Position numbers and translations under genes: made by a program. The notes under the pieces are model-generated. The model made no database searches. It was not told the origin of the DNA and worked only from the letters and a program-made list of their open reading frames with translations. From Mycolicibacterium mageritense (GTDB lineage: Bacteria > Actinomycetota > Actinomycetes > Mycobacteriales > Mycobacteriaceae), in NCBI RefSeq assembly GCF_010727475.1, contig NZ_AP022567.1:4278001-4342000 (forward strand): 64,000 bases of DNA, given 5' to 3'. Position 1 is the stretch's first letter; every line of letters starts with the position of its first letter. Shown piece after piece: positions 26,040-34,109 of the stretch.

Positions 26040-26504
26040 ATGAGAGCCGTGACAAGAGATGAGATCACCGAAGAGATCGTGTTGGCCCGGCTGTCGAAAG
26101 GGCTGAGCTGGCAGCAGCTCGCCGACGCGATCGGCCGCCCCGTGGTGTGGACCACGGCGGCCCTGCTCGGCCAGCACCCGATCCCGCCCGAGCACGGCGC
26201 CGTGCTGGTCGAGATGCTCGGGCTCGACCCGGACGTGGTGCCCGTGCTGGCCGCGGTGCCGATGCGCGGCGGGCTGCCGACCGCGGTGCCCACGGACCCG
26301 ACGATCTACCGCTTCTACGAGGCGCTGCAGGTGTACGGCCCGGCGCTCAAGGAGCTGATCCACGAGCAGTTCGGCGACGGCATCATGAGCGCGATCAACT
26401 TCAGCGTCGACATCGCCAAGAAGCCCCACCCGGCGGGGGACCGGGTCGTGGTGACGTTCGACGGAAAGTTCCTGCCGTACGACTGGACCGCCGCGCAGGG
26501 CTGA
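26040..26504 (+). CDS. cynS: Cyanate hydratase (cyanase)
   Basis: 154 aa from ATG 26040 (GTG 26049 is possible; E. coli CynS is 156 aa). The catalytic triad is present: Arg91 and Glu94 in YRFYEALQVYG, and Ser117 in GIMSAINF, matching Arg96, Glu99 and Ser122 of the E. coli enzyme. It converts cyanate and bicarbonate to ammonia and CO2 through carbamate. No carbonic anhydrase or cynR-type regulator is adjacent; neighbours are divergent recC and a convergent MFS transporter whose stop is 1 bp away. Detoxification of cyanate or nitrogen scavenging is the likely role. Confidence 0.96.
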   Translation: MRAVTRDEITEEIVLARLSKGLSWQQLADAIGRPVVWTTAALLGQHPIPPEHGAVLVEMLGLDPDVVPVLAAVPMRGGLPTAVPTDPTIYRFYEALQVYGPALKELIHEQFGDGIMSAINFSVDIAKKPHPAGDRVVVTFDGKFLPYDWTAAQG

Positions 26505-26505
26505 T

Positions 26506-27729
26506 TCAACGTGTGGCGGCAGGCCGCCACGCGATCGCGATCACGAGGGTCAGGACCGCGGCGATCAGGAACGCGATCCGGACGCTGAACATGTCGGCGG
26601 CACCGCCGAGGATGGCCGCGGCGAACGGCCGCGACCCGACGAAGCCGACGAGCCACAGCGCCATGATGCGGCCGCGTAGTTCTTCGGGCGCGCGTTCCTG
26701 CACCACGGTGCTCAGACCCGTCATCGCCCACCCGAAACCGAGCCCCGCCACGGCGAAGCCGGTGACCGCGATGGCGGTGACGCTGCCGAGCGCCAGCAGA
26801 CCGCATCCGATGACCAGCAGCCACAGCCCGATCGCGGACACCCGGGCCGACGGGATCCGTCCGCGCAGCACGGCCAGCACCACCATGCCGATGGCGGCGC
26901 CGACGCCGAAGGCCGCCGACAGCAGACCGACCAGATGCGTGCCGCCACCGAGTGCTTCGGCGAGCGACGGCGTCAGCGTGATGGAGGGGTCGGACGCGAA
27001 GCCCACGGTGCTCACGGCCAGCAACGCGAGCAGCAGCGGACGATCCCGCCACACGTACCGCAGGGCGGCCCGCACCCGGTAGTCGGTGTCCGGGCTGAGC
27101 TTCGGGCGGGACGGAAACGTCACCACCACAAGGAAAACGGCGAAGATCAGGTGCAGGCCCGCGCTGATCGCGAAGCCCGTGGCCGCCCCCAGGTGCGCCG
27201 CGAGGTAGGCGCCGATCGCCGGGCCGAGGATCCGTCCGATGGTCATCGGGATGCTGTTGAGCGCCATCGCGGTCGGCAGTTCGCCGTCACGGATCAGGGT
27301 GGGCACGATCGACTGCATGGCCGGGCCGCCGATGACGAAACCGAAGCCGACCAAGGTCGACCCGACGAGCACCGGGGTCACCGCGGACATGCCGTCCAGA
27401 TCGCCCGAGACGGCCAGCCACGCGGCGATCGAACCTGAGCCCAGGATGCACATGACCCGGCCGAGCAGGATCTGCCGTCCCGGGTTGCCGGTGTCGGCCC
27501 ACTTGCCGCTCGTCGGGCTGAGGATCAGCTGGGGGAGGAACTGCGCGACTCCGACCAGTCCCACCATCACCGCCGAGTTGGTGGCGCCGTAGATCACGAT
27601 GGCCGCCACGATGCCGTGCGTGTAGACCGCGACGACGGAGAACATCTTGCCCCAGAACAGCGCCCCGAAGACCGGATCGACCATGAGGCGCAGGGCGCCC
27701 CGGGGGCGGGTGGTGATCTCGGCCGTCAC
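26506..27729 (-). CDS. Major facilitator superfamily transporter
   Basis: 407 aa from GTG 27729, overlapping the MarR stop by 4 bp (GTGA). About 10-12 transmembrane helices can be traced. Features typical of DHA3/enterobactin-exporter-like drug efflux proteins include PTSGKWADTGNPGRQILLGR after helix 2 and GPAIGAYLAA in the middle. Coupling to a MarR regulator supports multidrug or toxic-compound export. The substrate is unknown. It lies back to back with cynS (1 bp between stops). Confidence 0.88.
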   Translation of the reverse strand: MTAEITTRPRGALRLMVDPVFGALFWGKMFSVVAVYTHGIVAAIVIYGATNSAVMVGLVGVAQFLPQLILSPTSGKWADTGNPGRQILLGRVMCILGSGSIAAWLAVSGDLDGMSAVTPVLVGSTLVGFGFVIGGPAMQSIVPTLIRDGELPTAMALNSIPMTIGRILGPAIGAYLAAHLGAATGFAISAGLHLIFAVFLVVVTFPSRPKLSPDTDYRVRAALRYVWRDRPLLLALLAVSTVGFASDPSITLTPSLAEALGGGTHLVGLLSAAFGVGAAIGMVVLAVLRGRIPSARVSAIGLWLLVIGCGLLALGSVTAIAVTGFAVAGLGFGWAMTGLSTVVQERAPEELRGRIMALWLVGFVGSRPFAAAILGGAADMFSVRIAFLIAAVLTLVIAIAWRPAATR

Positions 27730-28208
27730 GAACAGACCCCGCGTTCGAAGTCGGTGACGAGCCGCTCCAGCAGGCCGACCAGGGTGTCGACGTCGTCGGC
27801 AGGCCAATCCCGCACGGTCTGCGCGACGAGTTCGCGGCGCCGCTCGGTGACCGCGGCCAGCGCTCGGCGGCCGTGTTCGGTGAGCACCACGACGCAGCGC
27901 CGCTGGTCATCCGCGGCAAGGGTTTTCGTCAGGAAGCCGGCCGTCACCGCGTTGGTGACGCTGCGGCTGGCCGTGGAGTGCTCGACGGCCATGTAGTCGG
28001 CGACCTCACGGATCGAGGCGCCCTGCCCGGCCTTCTCGCGTTGTTCGACGGCGCGCAGGACACGCAGTGCCGAGAGGCTGGGCACCGCGCCCTGGCCGTC
28101 GATCAGGCGCCGCCGCCAGCCTGGCCGCTGTCGCACGGTGTGGACCCGTACCAGCAGTTCGTCGAGATCGTTGTAACGAGACGCAGGCACTATATATGCA
28201 TAGCACAT
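27726..28208 (-). CDS. MarR-family regulator of the MFS transporter
   Basis: 160 aa from ATG 28208, or about 154 aa from GTG 28190, which may be the true start because the upstream codons are an A/T-rich, operator-like run. The winged helix is at about 65-115 (SIREVADYMAVEHSTASRSVTNAVTAGFL, then DDQRRCVVVLTEHGRRAL as the wing). It translationally overlaps the MFS gene and should repress it. The AT-rich TATGCATA-containing stretch at its start is unlike the surrounding GC-rich DNA and is the best operator candidate. Confidence 0.88.
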   Translation of the reverse strand: MCYAYIVPASRYNDLDELLVRVHTVRQRPGWRRRLIDGQGAVPSLSALRVLRAVEQREKAGQGASIREVADYMAVEHSTASRSVTNAVTAGFLTKTLAADDQRRCVVVLTEHGRRALAAVTERRRELVAQTVRDWPADDVDTLVGLLERLVTDFERGVCS

Positions 28209-28212
28209 ACAT
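28190..28212 (-). promoter_or_regulatory. AT-rich operator candidate at the MarR gene start
   Basis: A short run with TATGCATA and TATGTGC...GCATA half sites, strikingly AT-rich for this genome. It overlaps the possible start codons of the MarR gene and fills the 28-bp gap to the upstream TSUP gene. Binding by the MarR protein is inferred only. Confidence 0.3.
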
Positions 28213-28236
28213 GTTTCTTGCCCGGTGGCGGGTGGG

Positions 28237-29031
28237 CTACCGGATCACGGCCATCAGCAGCAGGACAGCCCCGAGCAGCGCCACGTACATCGCCGCGTGC
28301 ACCGCGTCGGGAATCGCGCGCAGCATGAGCGCGCGTCGGATGATCGTGATGGTCGGCAGGGATCCGGCCAGCAGGGCCGCGCCTGCGGCGAAGTTGACGT
28401 GCCCGACCAGGCCGGGCGAGGACGCCGCGGGGCCCATCGAGGCGTAGACGACGCTGCCGCACAGGGCGACCGGCAGGCTCAGCGGATTGGCCGTCGCCGT
28501 CGCCCCGGCCATGTCGGCGCCTTTGCGGCGCAGGAACGGCACGGTCATCACACTGCCCCCGACGCCGAGGAAGCTGGCCACGAACCCGACGAGCAGGCCA
28601 CCGAGCGTCGACTCGGCCCGCGTCAGCTCGTGCGGGACAGAATCGCCCGCCTGGCGGGAGAGGAATCCGCGCCGGGCGAGGCAATCCACGATCGTGACCG
28701 CGAGGTACGCCACGAACAACCAATGCAGCAGGCGCTCGGGTGCGGACAGTGCGGCGTACGCGCCGAGCGCCGCTCCGGCCGCGATGAAAAGCGCCATGGG
28801 CCACAGGTATTGGGCCAGAATGCGGTGGCGGCGCGCGCTGTCGAGGGTGGCCAGGCCTGAGTTCACGATCATGACGGCCGTCGACGTGGCGACCGCGGCG
28901 TGCATGTCGCCACCGTGGGTGGCGAGGTACACGGCGGGGACGGTGACGAAGCCACCGCCGAATCCGAACAACACCGTGGTCACCCCGCTGACCACACCCA
29001 CGCCGAACAGAAGTGGCAGAGAAGATGTCAC
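28237..29031 (-). CDS. TauE/SafE (TSUP) family permease
   Basis: 264 aa with about eight hydrophobic segments. Repeated glycine-rich blocks (TTVLFGFGGGFVTVPAV near 18-34, and VASFLGVGGSVMTVPFLRR near 155-173) are the two pseudo-symmetric TSUP motifs. The family exports or imports sulfite, sulfonates and other organosulfur anions. It diverges from an AraC-type gene 86 bp away that may regulate it, and is followed by the MarR/MFS pair. The substrate is not determinable. Confidence 0.88.
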   Translation of the reverse strand: MTSSLPLLFGVGVVSGVTTVLFGFGGGFVTVPAVYLATHGGDMHAAVATSTAVMIVNSGLATLDSARRHRILAQYLWPMALFIAAGAALGAYAALSAPERLLHWLFVAYLAVTIVDCLARRGFLSRQAGDSVPHELTRAESTLGGLLVGFVASFLGVGGSVMTVPFLRRKGADMAGATATANPLSLPVALCGSVVYASMGPAASSPGLVGHVNFAAGAALLAGSLPTITIIRRALMLRAIPDAVHAAMYVALLGAVLLLMAVIR

Positions 29032-29116
29032 GGCTCGACGCTAGGGAGCCCGGCCGGTGGCGCACAATCGACAAGTCGCCATTGATCATCGAAGTTACGC
29101 CAACAGGGGGAAGGTC

Positions 29117-29884
29117 ATGCGCAACGTTCCGATCGACCTGGTCGATGGCCTGGACAGCGCGGTGCTGGCCATCGCCACCGACTATCCGCCCGGCCACGTA
29201 CTGCCGCGGCACCGGCACCGACGGGCTCAACTGCTCTACGGCGCCACCGGCACGATGCAGGTCGACACCGCGGACGGCAGCTGGACGATACCGCCGCAGC
29301 GCGCGGTGCTGATTCCGCCGCAGACCGACCACGAGGTCCGGATGCATGGTGTCAGCACCCGCAGCCTCTACCTAGAACCCGTTGCGGTGCCGTGGTTTCC
29401 GGTGTCGTGCCAAGTGGTCGCCGTGTCGCCGCTGCTACGCGAACTCCTGATCGCGGCCGTCGACCTACCTGTCGAGCGCCCGCCGCACGGTCGCGAGAGC
29501 GCGTTGGTCACCCTGCTGCTCCACGAGATCGAGGCCGTCAGCCCGCTGCCGTTCGGATTGCCCATGCCCGCCGACGAGGCTCTGCGCGCCCGCTGCGAAG
29601 CCTTCGCCGCGTCCCCCGGCATCGGCGTGGCGCCGCACGAGTGGGCCACGGGCCTCGGGGTCAGCACACGGACGTTCGTGCGGCACTTCAAAACCCAGAC
29701 CGGGCTCACCTTCCAGCAGTGGCGCCAACGTGCGTGCCTGGTCCACGCCATCCGGCTGCTCACGTCCGGACACTCCGTGACCCACACCGCGGCGGCACTC
29801 GGCTATTCGAGCCCCGCGGCCTTCACCGCGATGTTCGTCAAGAACGCGGGATCGACCCCGGATGCGTTGCGGCGCGGACGGTGA
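29117..29884 (+). CDS. AraC-family transcriptional regulator
   Basis: 255 aa from ATG 29117, ribosome binding site GGGGGAAGG. The N-terminal cupin (about 5-110) has PRHRHRRAQLLYGATGTMQV. The C-terminal AraC domain (about 150-250) has two helix-turn-helix units: EWATGLGVSTRTFVRHF and THTAAALGYSSPAAFTAMF. It belongs to the group that often sits beside a transporter and regulates it. Here the divergent TSUP permease is the obvious target (inference). Confidence 0.9.
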   Translation: MRNVPIDLVDGLDSAVLAIATDYPPGHVLPRHRHRRAQLLYGATGTMQVDTADGSWTIPPQRAVLIPPQTDHEVRMHGVSTRSLYLEPVAVPWFPVSCQVVAVSPLLRELLIAAVDLPVERPPHGRESALVTLLLHEIEAVSPLPFGLPMPADEALRARCEAFAASPGIGVAPHEWATGLGVSTRTFVRHFKTQTGLTFQQWRQRACLVHAIRLLTSGHSVTHTAAALGYSSPAAFTAMFVKNAGSTPDALRRGR

Positions 29885-29890
29885 CGGGCC

Positions 29891-30592
29891 TCAGCCCGCG
29901 AACTCGGCAGCCAGGCCGTCGATACCGGCGCGGATCGCGTCGAGGGCCGCCGCACGGGCCTTGAGCTTGGAGCCGACGTGCGCGTTGGTGTGCACGGTGG
30001 CCGCGATCTCGGCAGCCACCTGCTGGGCGCGGGGCAGCACCGCTTCCGACTCGACGATCTCGTCGAGCCAGCCGCCGGCGATGGCGGCGTCGCCCGCGTA
30101 CGTCGCGGCCGTCGAGATACCACGCTGAAAAACGGCCGGGGTCAACCGCATCCGCATGATCTCGATCGCGGCGATCGGCAGGGTCATGCCGATGGTCACC
30201 TCGTTGGCCTGGCAGCGCGACCGGGGCGAACCCACGCGGTGATCGCCCGACAGCAGCAGGAACGACCCCATGGCGATCGCGGGCCCGGTCGCGGCCATGA
30301 CCACCGGCACGGGAAAGGTCAGGCACCGCACCGCGAGCTCGAAACCACCCGCAAGCATGCCCAGCGTCGCCGCGGTGTCGCCCGACGCGAACACGCTCAG
30401 GTCGAAGCCGCCGCTGAACACCTTCGAATTGCCTGCCAGCACGACGGCCTTCACTTCGCCGTCGGCGGTCGCCTGATCGAGCGCCGCATTGATCTCGGCC
30501 TGCATGGCCGGTGACAACGCGTTGACCTTGCCGTCGTCGAGGGTGATCGTGGCGACGGCCGCGTCGCGCGAATAGTTGACCGGGCTGCTCAT
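29891..30592 (-). CDS. echA3: Enoyl-CoA hydratase/isomerase family protein (EchA3-like)
   Basis: 233 aa crotonase-fold protein. The oxyanion-hole loops are visible as SGGFDL (about 60-65) and GPAIAMGSFLLLSGDHR (about 103-119). A glutamate in ANEVTIGM (about 129-136) may be catalytic, though the usual pair of glutamates is not complete, so the activity could be isomerase or another crotonase reaction. Its place between recBCD and the Rv0633c-like gene equals that of M. tuberculosis echA3, on which the symbol rests. Confidence 0.8.
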   Translation of the reverse strand: MSSPVNYSRDAAVATITLDDGKVNALSPAMQAEINAALDQATADGEVKAVVLAGNSKVFSGGFDLSVFASGDTAATLGMLAGGFELAVRCLTFPVPVVMAATGPAIAMGSFLLLSGDHRVGSPRSRCQANEVTIGMTLPIAAIEIMRMRLTPAVFQRGISTAATYAGDAAIAGGWLDEIVESEAVLPRAQQVAAEIAATVHTNAHVGSKLKARAAALDAIRAGIDGLAAEFAG

Positions 30593-30646
30593 CGGACTGA
30601 TGGTACGGAGGGGCGAAATCGGCCGGAGCAGTCAGGTCCGGGGCGA

Positions 30647-31510
30647 TCAGGCCTTGTGGCGCCGCCCACGCGTGGCGATCAGCTCGGTTTCGGGATCGTC
30701 CTCGTCGTCATAGTCGTCGTCGTCGTCTTCATCCGTGGCGTGGTAACGGCTCTTCCACCGGTCGCGCACCTCGGTCCCGATTGACTGGATCCGGTTGATC
30801 TCCGAGCGCAGCACCTGCTCGTCGGTCTCCTTGGCCGCGTACTGGTAGTAGGCCAGCACGGCACGCAAGAGCTCGAGCTTCTGTTTCTCCTGGCGGGCCC
30901 GGTCATGCGTGGTGAGCAGTTCCATGCGGTCCACGGGCGGCAACGTCGCCCAGTCGAGCACCGCGGTGTTGCGGAACTTCTTGCCCGCGGACTTGCCGCC
31001 CGTGCTGGGCTGGTCGTAGTACGTGATGGCGCCGTCGAAACGGGACGCGATGGCCTCGCCGAGCTGTTTGCGGTCCAGCGCCGAATCCCAGACGATCCGC
31101 CACTCCTGCGACGGCGCGAGATAGGGAATCTCCGCGGGCAGGTTCAGCGGCGCGATGTCGACGTAGTTGTCGTCGTACGAGCTCTCGTACTTGCCGACGG
31201 TCGGCGGATTGGCGAACTCGAAACGCAGCCCGTAGGCCGGCCGCTGACCGTAGTTGCGCACCACGAGTTCGACCAGATGCCAGTCGGCGCCGCTGGGCTC
31301 CATGTACATCGCGACGTTGGGCTGCGTGAGCTCGGCACGCCGTTCTCTGGCCTTGAGGAACTGGCGCCACACATAGATGAGTGCGGCGATGACCACGATG
31401 AGCGCCACCCAGGCCGCGAGCGCCGTCCATGCGCCGGGGTCGAAGTTCGCCAACTGGCGCCCTTGGTCCGTGATCGATTCGCTGTACCCCGCGGTCAATG
31501 TCCCCACCAA
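30647..31510 (-). CDS. Single-span membrane protein (Rv0633c-like)
   Basis: 287 aa. One transmembrane helix at about 28-48 (AWTALAAWVALIVVIAALIY) is followed by a soluble domain of about 200 residues with NYGQRPAYGLRFEF and several tyrosine/aspartate-rich strands. A very acidic tail (EDDDDDYDDEDD, about 258-270) follows, then a basic end. The basic residues after the helix suggest a cytoplasmic C-terminus. No enzyme motif is seen and its function is unknown. The position matches Rv0633c of M. tuberculosis. Confidence 0.72.
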   Translation of the reverse strand: MVGTLTAGYSESITDQGRQLANFDPGAWTALAAWVALIVVIAALIYVWRQFLKARERRAELTQPNVAMYMEPSGADWHLVELVVRNYGQRPAYGLRFEFANPPTVGKYESSYDDNYVDIAPLNLPAEIPYLAPSQEWRIVWDSALDRKQLGEAIASRFDGAITYYDQPSTGGKSAGKKFRNTAVLDWATLPPVDRMELLTTHDRARQEKQKLELLRAVLAYYQYAAKETDEQVLRSEINRIQSIGTEVRDRWKSRYHATDEDDDDDYDDEDDPETELIATRGRRHKA

Positions 31511-31570
31511 GTGCTTATATCACGGACGGTAGGGGCTCACACCCGTTGCTGACAGCAAATCTGCGCCCAG

Positions 31571-32560
31571 TCAAGATGCCGCTGCGGTGAGTACCTCGTG
31601 CTCGACGAACGCCTCGGTGGGCCGGTGCAGCAGACGCTCGCCCCGGGCCAGCCAATCGACATCGGCCCATTCGATGCGTGCGGGCAGCCGTTTCCAGTAT
31701 TGCGGGTGCGCCCGCACGTACATCTCGACGCTGGCGTGGACGTGCGCGTCGACGGGTGTCTGCCTGCGCCGCAGCGTCGGGACGGTGCCGGCCAGGGCAT
31801 CCAGCTCGTTGGGGCATGACGTGCGGTCGTGCAGCAGCAGGCCGGCCTCGGTCGCGCCCGCGAGCATCCAGTCCAACGCGATGTCGGCAAGGGGCCAGCA
31901 GGCACCGGTGCCGCCGGCGATATCGCACTGTCCACCGCGGAACCAGACCTCGTCGATGTGGTCGCTGTCGCGCCGCAGGGCCGGTCCGCCGTCGATGGGC
32001 AGCGCGTGGCGCCCGGCGTCGACATTGGTCAGCGGGCGGCCCTCGCGCCGTGTCCCGGGAATGCCCAGCGCGTCGAACAGCCCCAAAAACCGTACGGGGA
32101 CTGCGATTTCGGGCTCGCCCGCCAAATCGGCGGTCAACTGGCTGAGCCGTTCCCAGTCCTGCGGGCTGCGCAGGGTGCGCGGCAGCACGTAGGTGGCCAA
32201 CGCGTACTCGAGCAGGTCATCGGAACACTCGGGCATCAATCCGACGGTGCCGAGCAGGGCCGCCAACTCGATGGCCCGGTGGCCACCGTGCCAGCCACCG
32301 AACAGGTAGATCTCGTCGCCGGGCTCCCAGCATTCGTCGAGGAATCGGTATGCCTCGATCACGGCGGCGCGGGCGCCGGCCGCGGCTTGATCACGTCGGC
32401 CCAGCTTGCGGGCGCCGGCCCGCGAGGACGCTCCGGAGTGGTACCAGCCGACCTGTTCCGGGCCCGATTCCAGCAACCGGAACAATGACTGGATGTTGGT
32501 CGCGTCGCGCGGCCCTGGACGCTCATCTGTGTGGTCGAAGCACAGCACGATATTTTTCAC
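31571..32560 (-). CDS. DUF2235 alpha/beta-hydrolase-like protein lacking the nucleophile serine
   Basis: 329 aa from GTG 32560 (GGGGG upstream); the frame is open to 32695 but the extra part is low in family features. DUF2235 landmarks are present: VLCFDHTDERPG (normally CFDGT) at 6-16, and DEVWFRGGQCDIAGG near 225. At the place of the family's GFSRGA nucleophile elbow it has GGWHGG (88-93), so the catalytic serine is His91. DUF2235 enzymes are phospholipases or related hydrolases, including type VI secretion effectors. This one may be inactive or changed in function. No secretion gene is adjacent. Confidence 0.7.
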   Translation of the reverse strand: MKNIVLCFDHTDERPGPRDATNIQSLFRLLESGPEQVGWYHSGASSRAGARKLGRRDQAAAGARAAVIEAYRFLDECWEPGDEIYLFGGWHGGHRAIELAALLGTVGLMPECSDDLLEYALATYVLPRTLRSPQDWERLSQLTADLAGEPEIAVPVRFLGLFDALGIPGTRREGRPLTNVDAGRHALPIDGGPALRRDSDHIDEVWFRGGQCDIAGGTGACWPLADIALDWMLAGATEAGLLLHDRTSCPNELDALAGTVPTLRRRQTPVDAHVHASVEMYVRAHPQYWKRLPARIEWADVDWLARGERLLHRPTEAFVEHEVLTAAAS

Positions 32561-32654
32561 GACGACCCCCGGCAGGGTGACAAAGACTGATAGGAAAACC
32601 TGGTAAAACAGTTTGCCGGGCACGCGCGTCGATGTCCTGAGTATTGCACTACTC

Positions 32655-32677
32655 GAATCAGTCAATTTGACGGATTC
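32655..32677. promoter_or_regulatory. Imperfect inverted repeat upstream of the DUF2235 gene
   Basis: GAATCAGTCA and TGACGGATTC flank a 3-bp centre with one mismatch. It lies 95 bp before the DUF2235 start and about 120 bp downstream, on the plus strand, of nothing coding, so it fits an operator in an otherwise plain 240-bp gap. Confidence 0.4.
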
Positions 32678-32799
32678 TTGAGTACGCAAGTTCATTACGT
32701 ACGAAATCCGTGTTTATGCGCCGCGGAGACGGTGGAATCCGTCCGTCGAAAGCCCTTGCCGGGGTCCGATGTGCAGTTTTGACGTGCTTTTGTGGCCCG

Positions 32800-33525
32800 T
32801 TAACCGCCCATCAACATGCGCCACTGGTCAAGATTCGACGCCCGGTAGACGTAGTTGCTGCGTTTGACCGTCTCGAGCGGTGCGCTCGGGTCGGTCGAAT
32901 ACCAGTGCCCGGGAAACACCGTCGGATCCCCGGGCAGCTGCGCGAGCGCCTGCAGGCTCCGGAACATGTCGTCGACATTGCCGCCAGGAAAGTCCGTACG
33001 GCCGCAGCCGTCGAGGAACAGGGTGTCGCCGGCCACCAGCCGGCCGTCCAGCAGAAAGCACTGGCTGCCCGGTGTGTGACCGGGCGTGTGCAGCAGTTCG
33101 ATCTCCACGTTGCCCGCACCGACCTTGTCACCGTGGTCATGGCGGGTCAGGTCGCTCAGCGGGATGCCGGTGACGCGCGAAACCCAGTCCGCCTCATGGG
33201 TGTTGACGTGTACGGGCACCTCGACACGGTCCAGCAGCTCGGCCAGGCCCTTGAGTTCGAAGCCCATCATCGAGCCCCCGACGTGGTCGGGGTGGTGGTG
33301 GGTGACGAGCACTCCCGACAGCCGCATGCCGTCGGCTTCGAGCGTGTCGACCAGGTCGCCCGCGGCGTACGCGGGGTCGACCACGAGCGTGTCGCCGGTC
33401 TCGCGATCACCGATCAGATAGGCGAAGTTGCGCATCTGCTGCGCGATCGGATCGCTCGCCGCGAAGTCGCGGCCGGACAGCAGTTGGCGGAAGTACAAGC
33501 GGTCGTCAGCGGCGGGCTCAGCCAT
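32800..33525 (-). CDS. Metallo-beta-lactamase fold hydrolase (glyoxalase II / persulfide dioxygenase-like)
   Basis: 241 aa. Metal ligands are clear: THHHPDHVGG (about 74-83), HTPGHTPGS (about 146-154) and GDTLFLDGCGRTDF (about 166-179). The last is typical of the hydroxyacyl-thiol hydrolase and persulfide dioxygenase branch (DGCGRTDF occurs in ETHE1-like enzymes). In mycobacteria the thiol is likely mycothiol. The position matches Rv0634c, usually called a glyoxalase II. It is cytoplasmic. Confidence 0.87.
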   Translation of the reverse strand: MAEPAADDRLYFRQLLSGRDFAASDPIAQQMRNFAYLIGDRETGDTLVVDPAYAAGDLVDTLEADGMRLSGVLVTHHHPDHVGGSMMGFELKGLAELLDRVEVPVHVNTHEADWVSRVTGIPLSDLTRHDHGDKVGAGNVEIELLHTPGHTPGSQCFLLDGRLVAGDTLFLDGCGRTDFPGGNVDDMFRSLQALAQLPGDPTVFPGHWYSTDPSAPLETVKRSNYVYRASNLDQWRMLMGG

Positions 33526-33616
33526 GCGCCAAGACTATTGCGCGGTGCTCGACGGCCAAACCCGCAGGTCTAAAAACCGCACGTCACGGGGTGTTTAAGG
33601 GCACACGCAAAAAAGT

Positions 33617-33631
33617 CGCATGCGAAATGCG
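33617..33631. promoter_or_regulatory. Candidate NsrR operator
   Basis: CGCAT-GCGAA-ATGCG, 5-bp inverted arms with flanking A-rich DNA, 21 bp before the nsrR start. Position and symmetry fit nitric-oxide-responsive self-repression by NsrR, although the arms are GC-richer than classical NsrR sites. Confidence 0.5.
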
Positions 33632-33651
33632 GAATTACTAACGTCGGCCTC

Positions 33652-34086
33652 ATGCACCTCACCCGATTCACCGACCTGGGCATCCGCACGATGATGCTGC
33701 TGGCCTCCGGTGAGTCCGACGATCGGCGGGTCACCACCCGCACCATCGCCGTCAGCGCGGGCGCCTCCGACAACCACATCGCCAAGGCTGTGTCGCGGCT
33801 GTCCGAACTCGGCCTCGTGCAAGCCCGGCGTGGCCGGATCGGCGGCCTCACGCTGACCGAGGACGGCCGCCATGCATCGATCGGCTGGCTCGTGCGTCAG
33901 CTCGAGGGCGACCGCGAGGTCATCGACTGCGATGGCGACAACCCGTGCCCGCTGATCGCCGGCTGCCGCCTGCGACGCGCCCTGGCCGAGGCCAAGGAGG
34001 CCTTCTACGCCCAGCTCGACAAGTACACCGTCGCCGACCTGGCCCGGAACCCGAGCATCACCGTCATCGCGACAAATCTGTTGTGA
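33652..34086 (+). CDS. nsrR: Rrf2-family nitric-oxide sensor NsrR
   Basis: 144 aa. The winged helix is at about 1-70. Cysteines 93, 99 and 105 (CDGDNPCPLIAGC) form the C-x5-C-x5-C set that binds the iron-sulfur cluster in Streptomyces NsrR, at the very same positions as I recall them. NO destroys or nitrosylates the cluster and relieves repression. The target is the flavohaemoglobin gene starting 23 bp downstream, in the same operon. Confidence 0.92.
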   Translation: MHLTRFTDLGIRTMMLLASGESDDRRVTTRTIAVSAGASDNHIAKAVSRLSELGLVQARRGRIGGLTLTEDGRHASIGWLVRQLEGDREVIDCDGDNPCPLIAGCRLRRALAEAKEAFYAQLDKYTVADLARNPSITVIATNLL

Positions 34087-34109
34087 ACACCAGCGAAAGG
34101 AACCCACCG

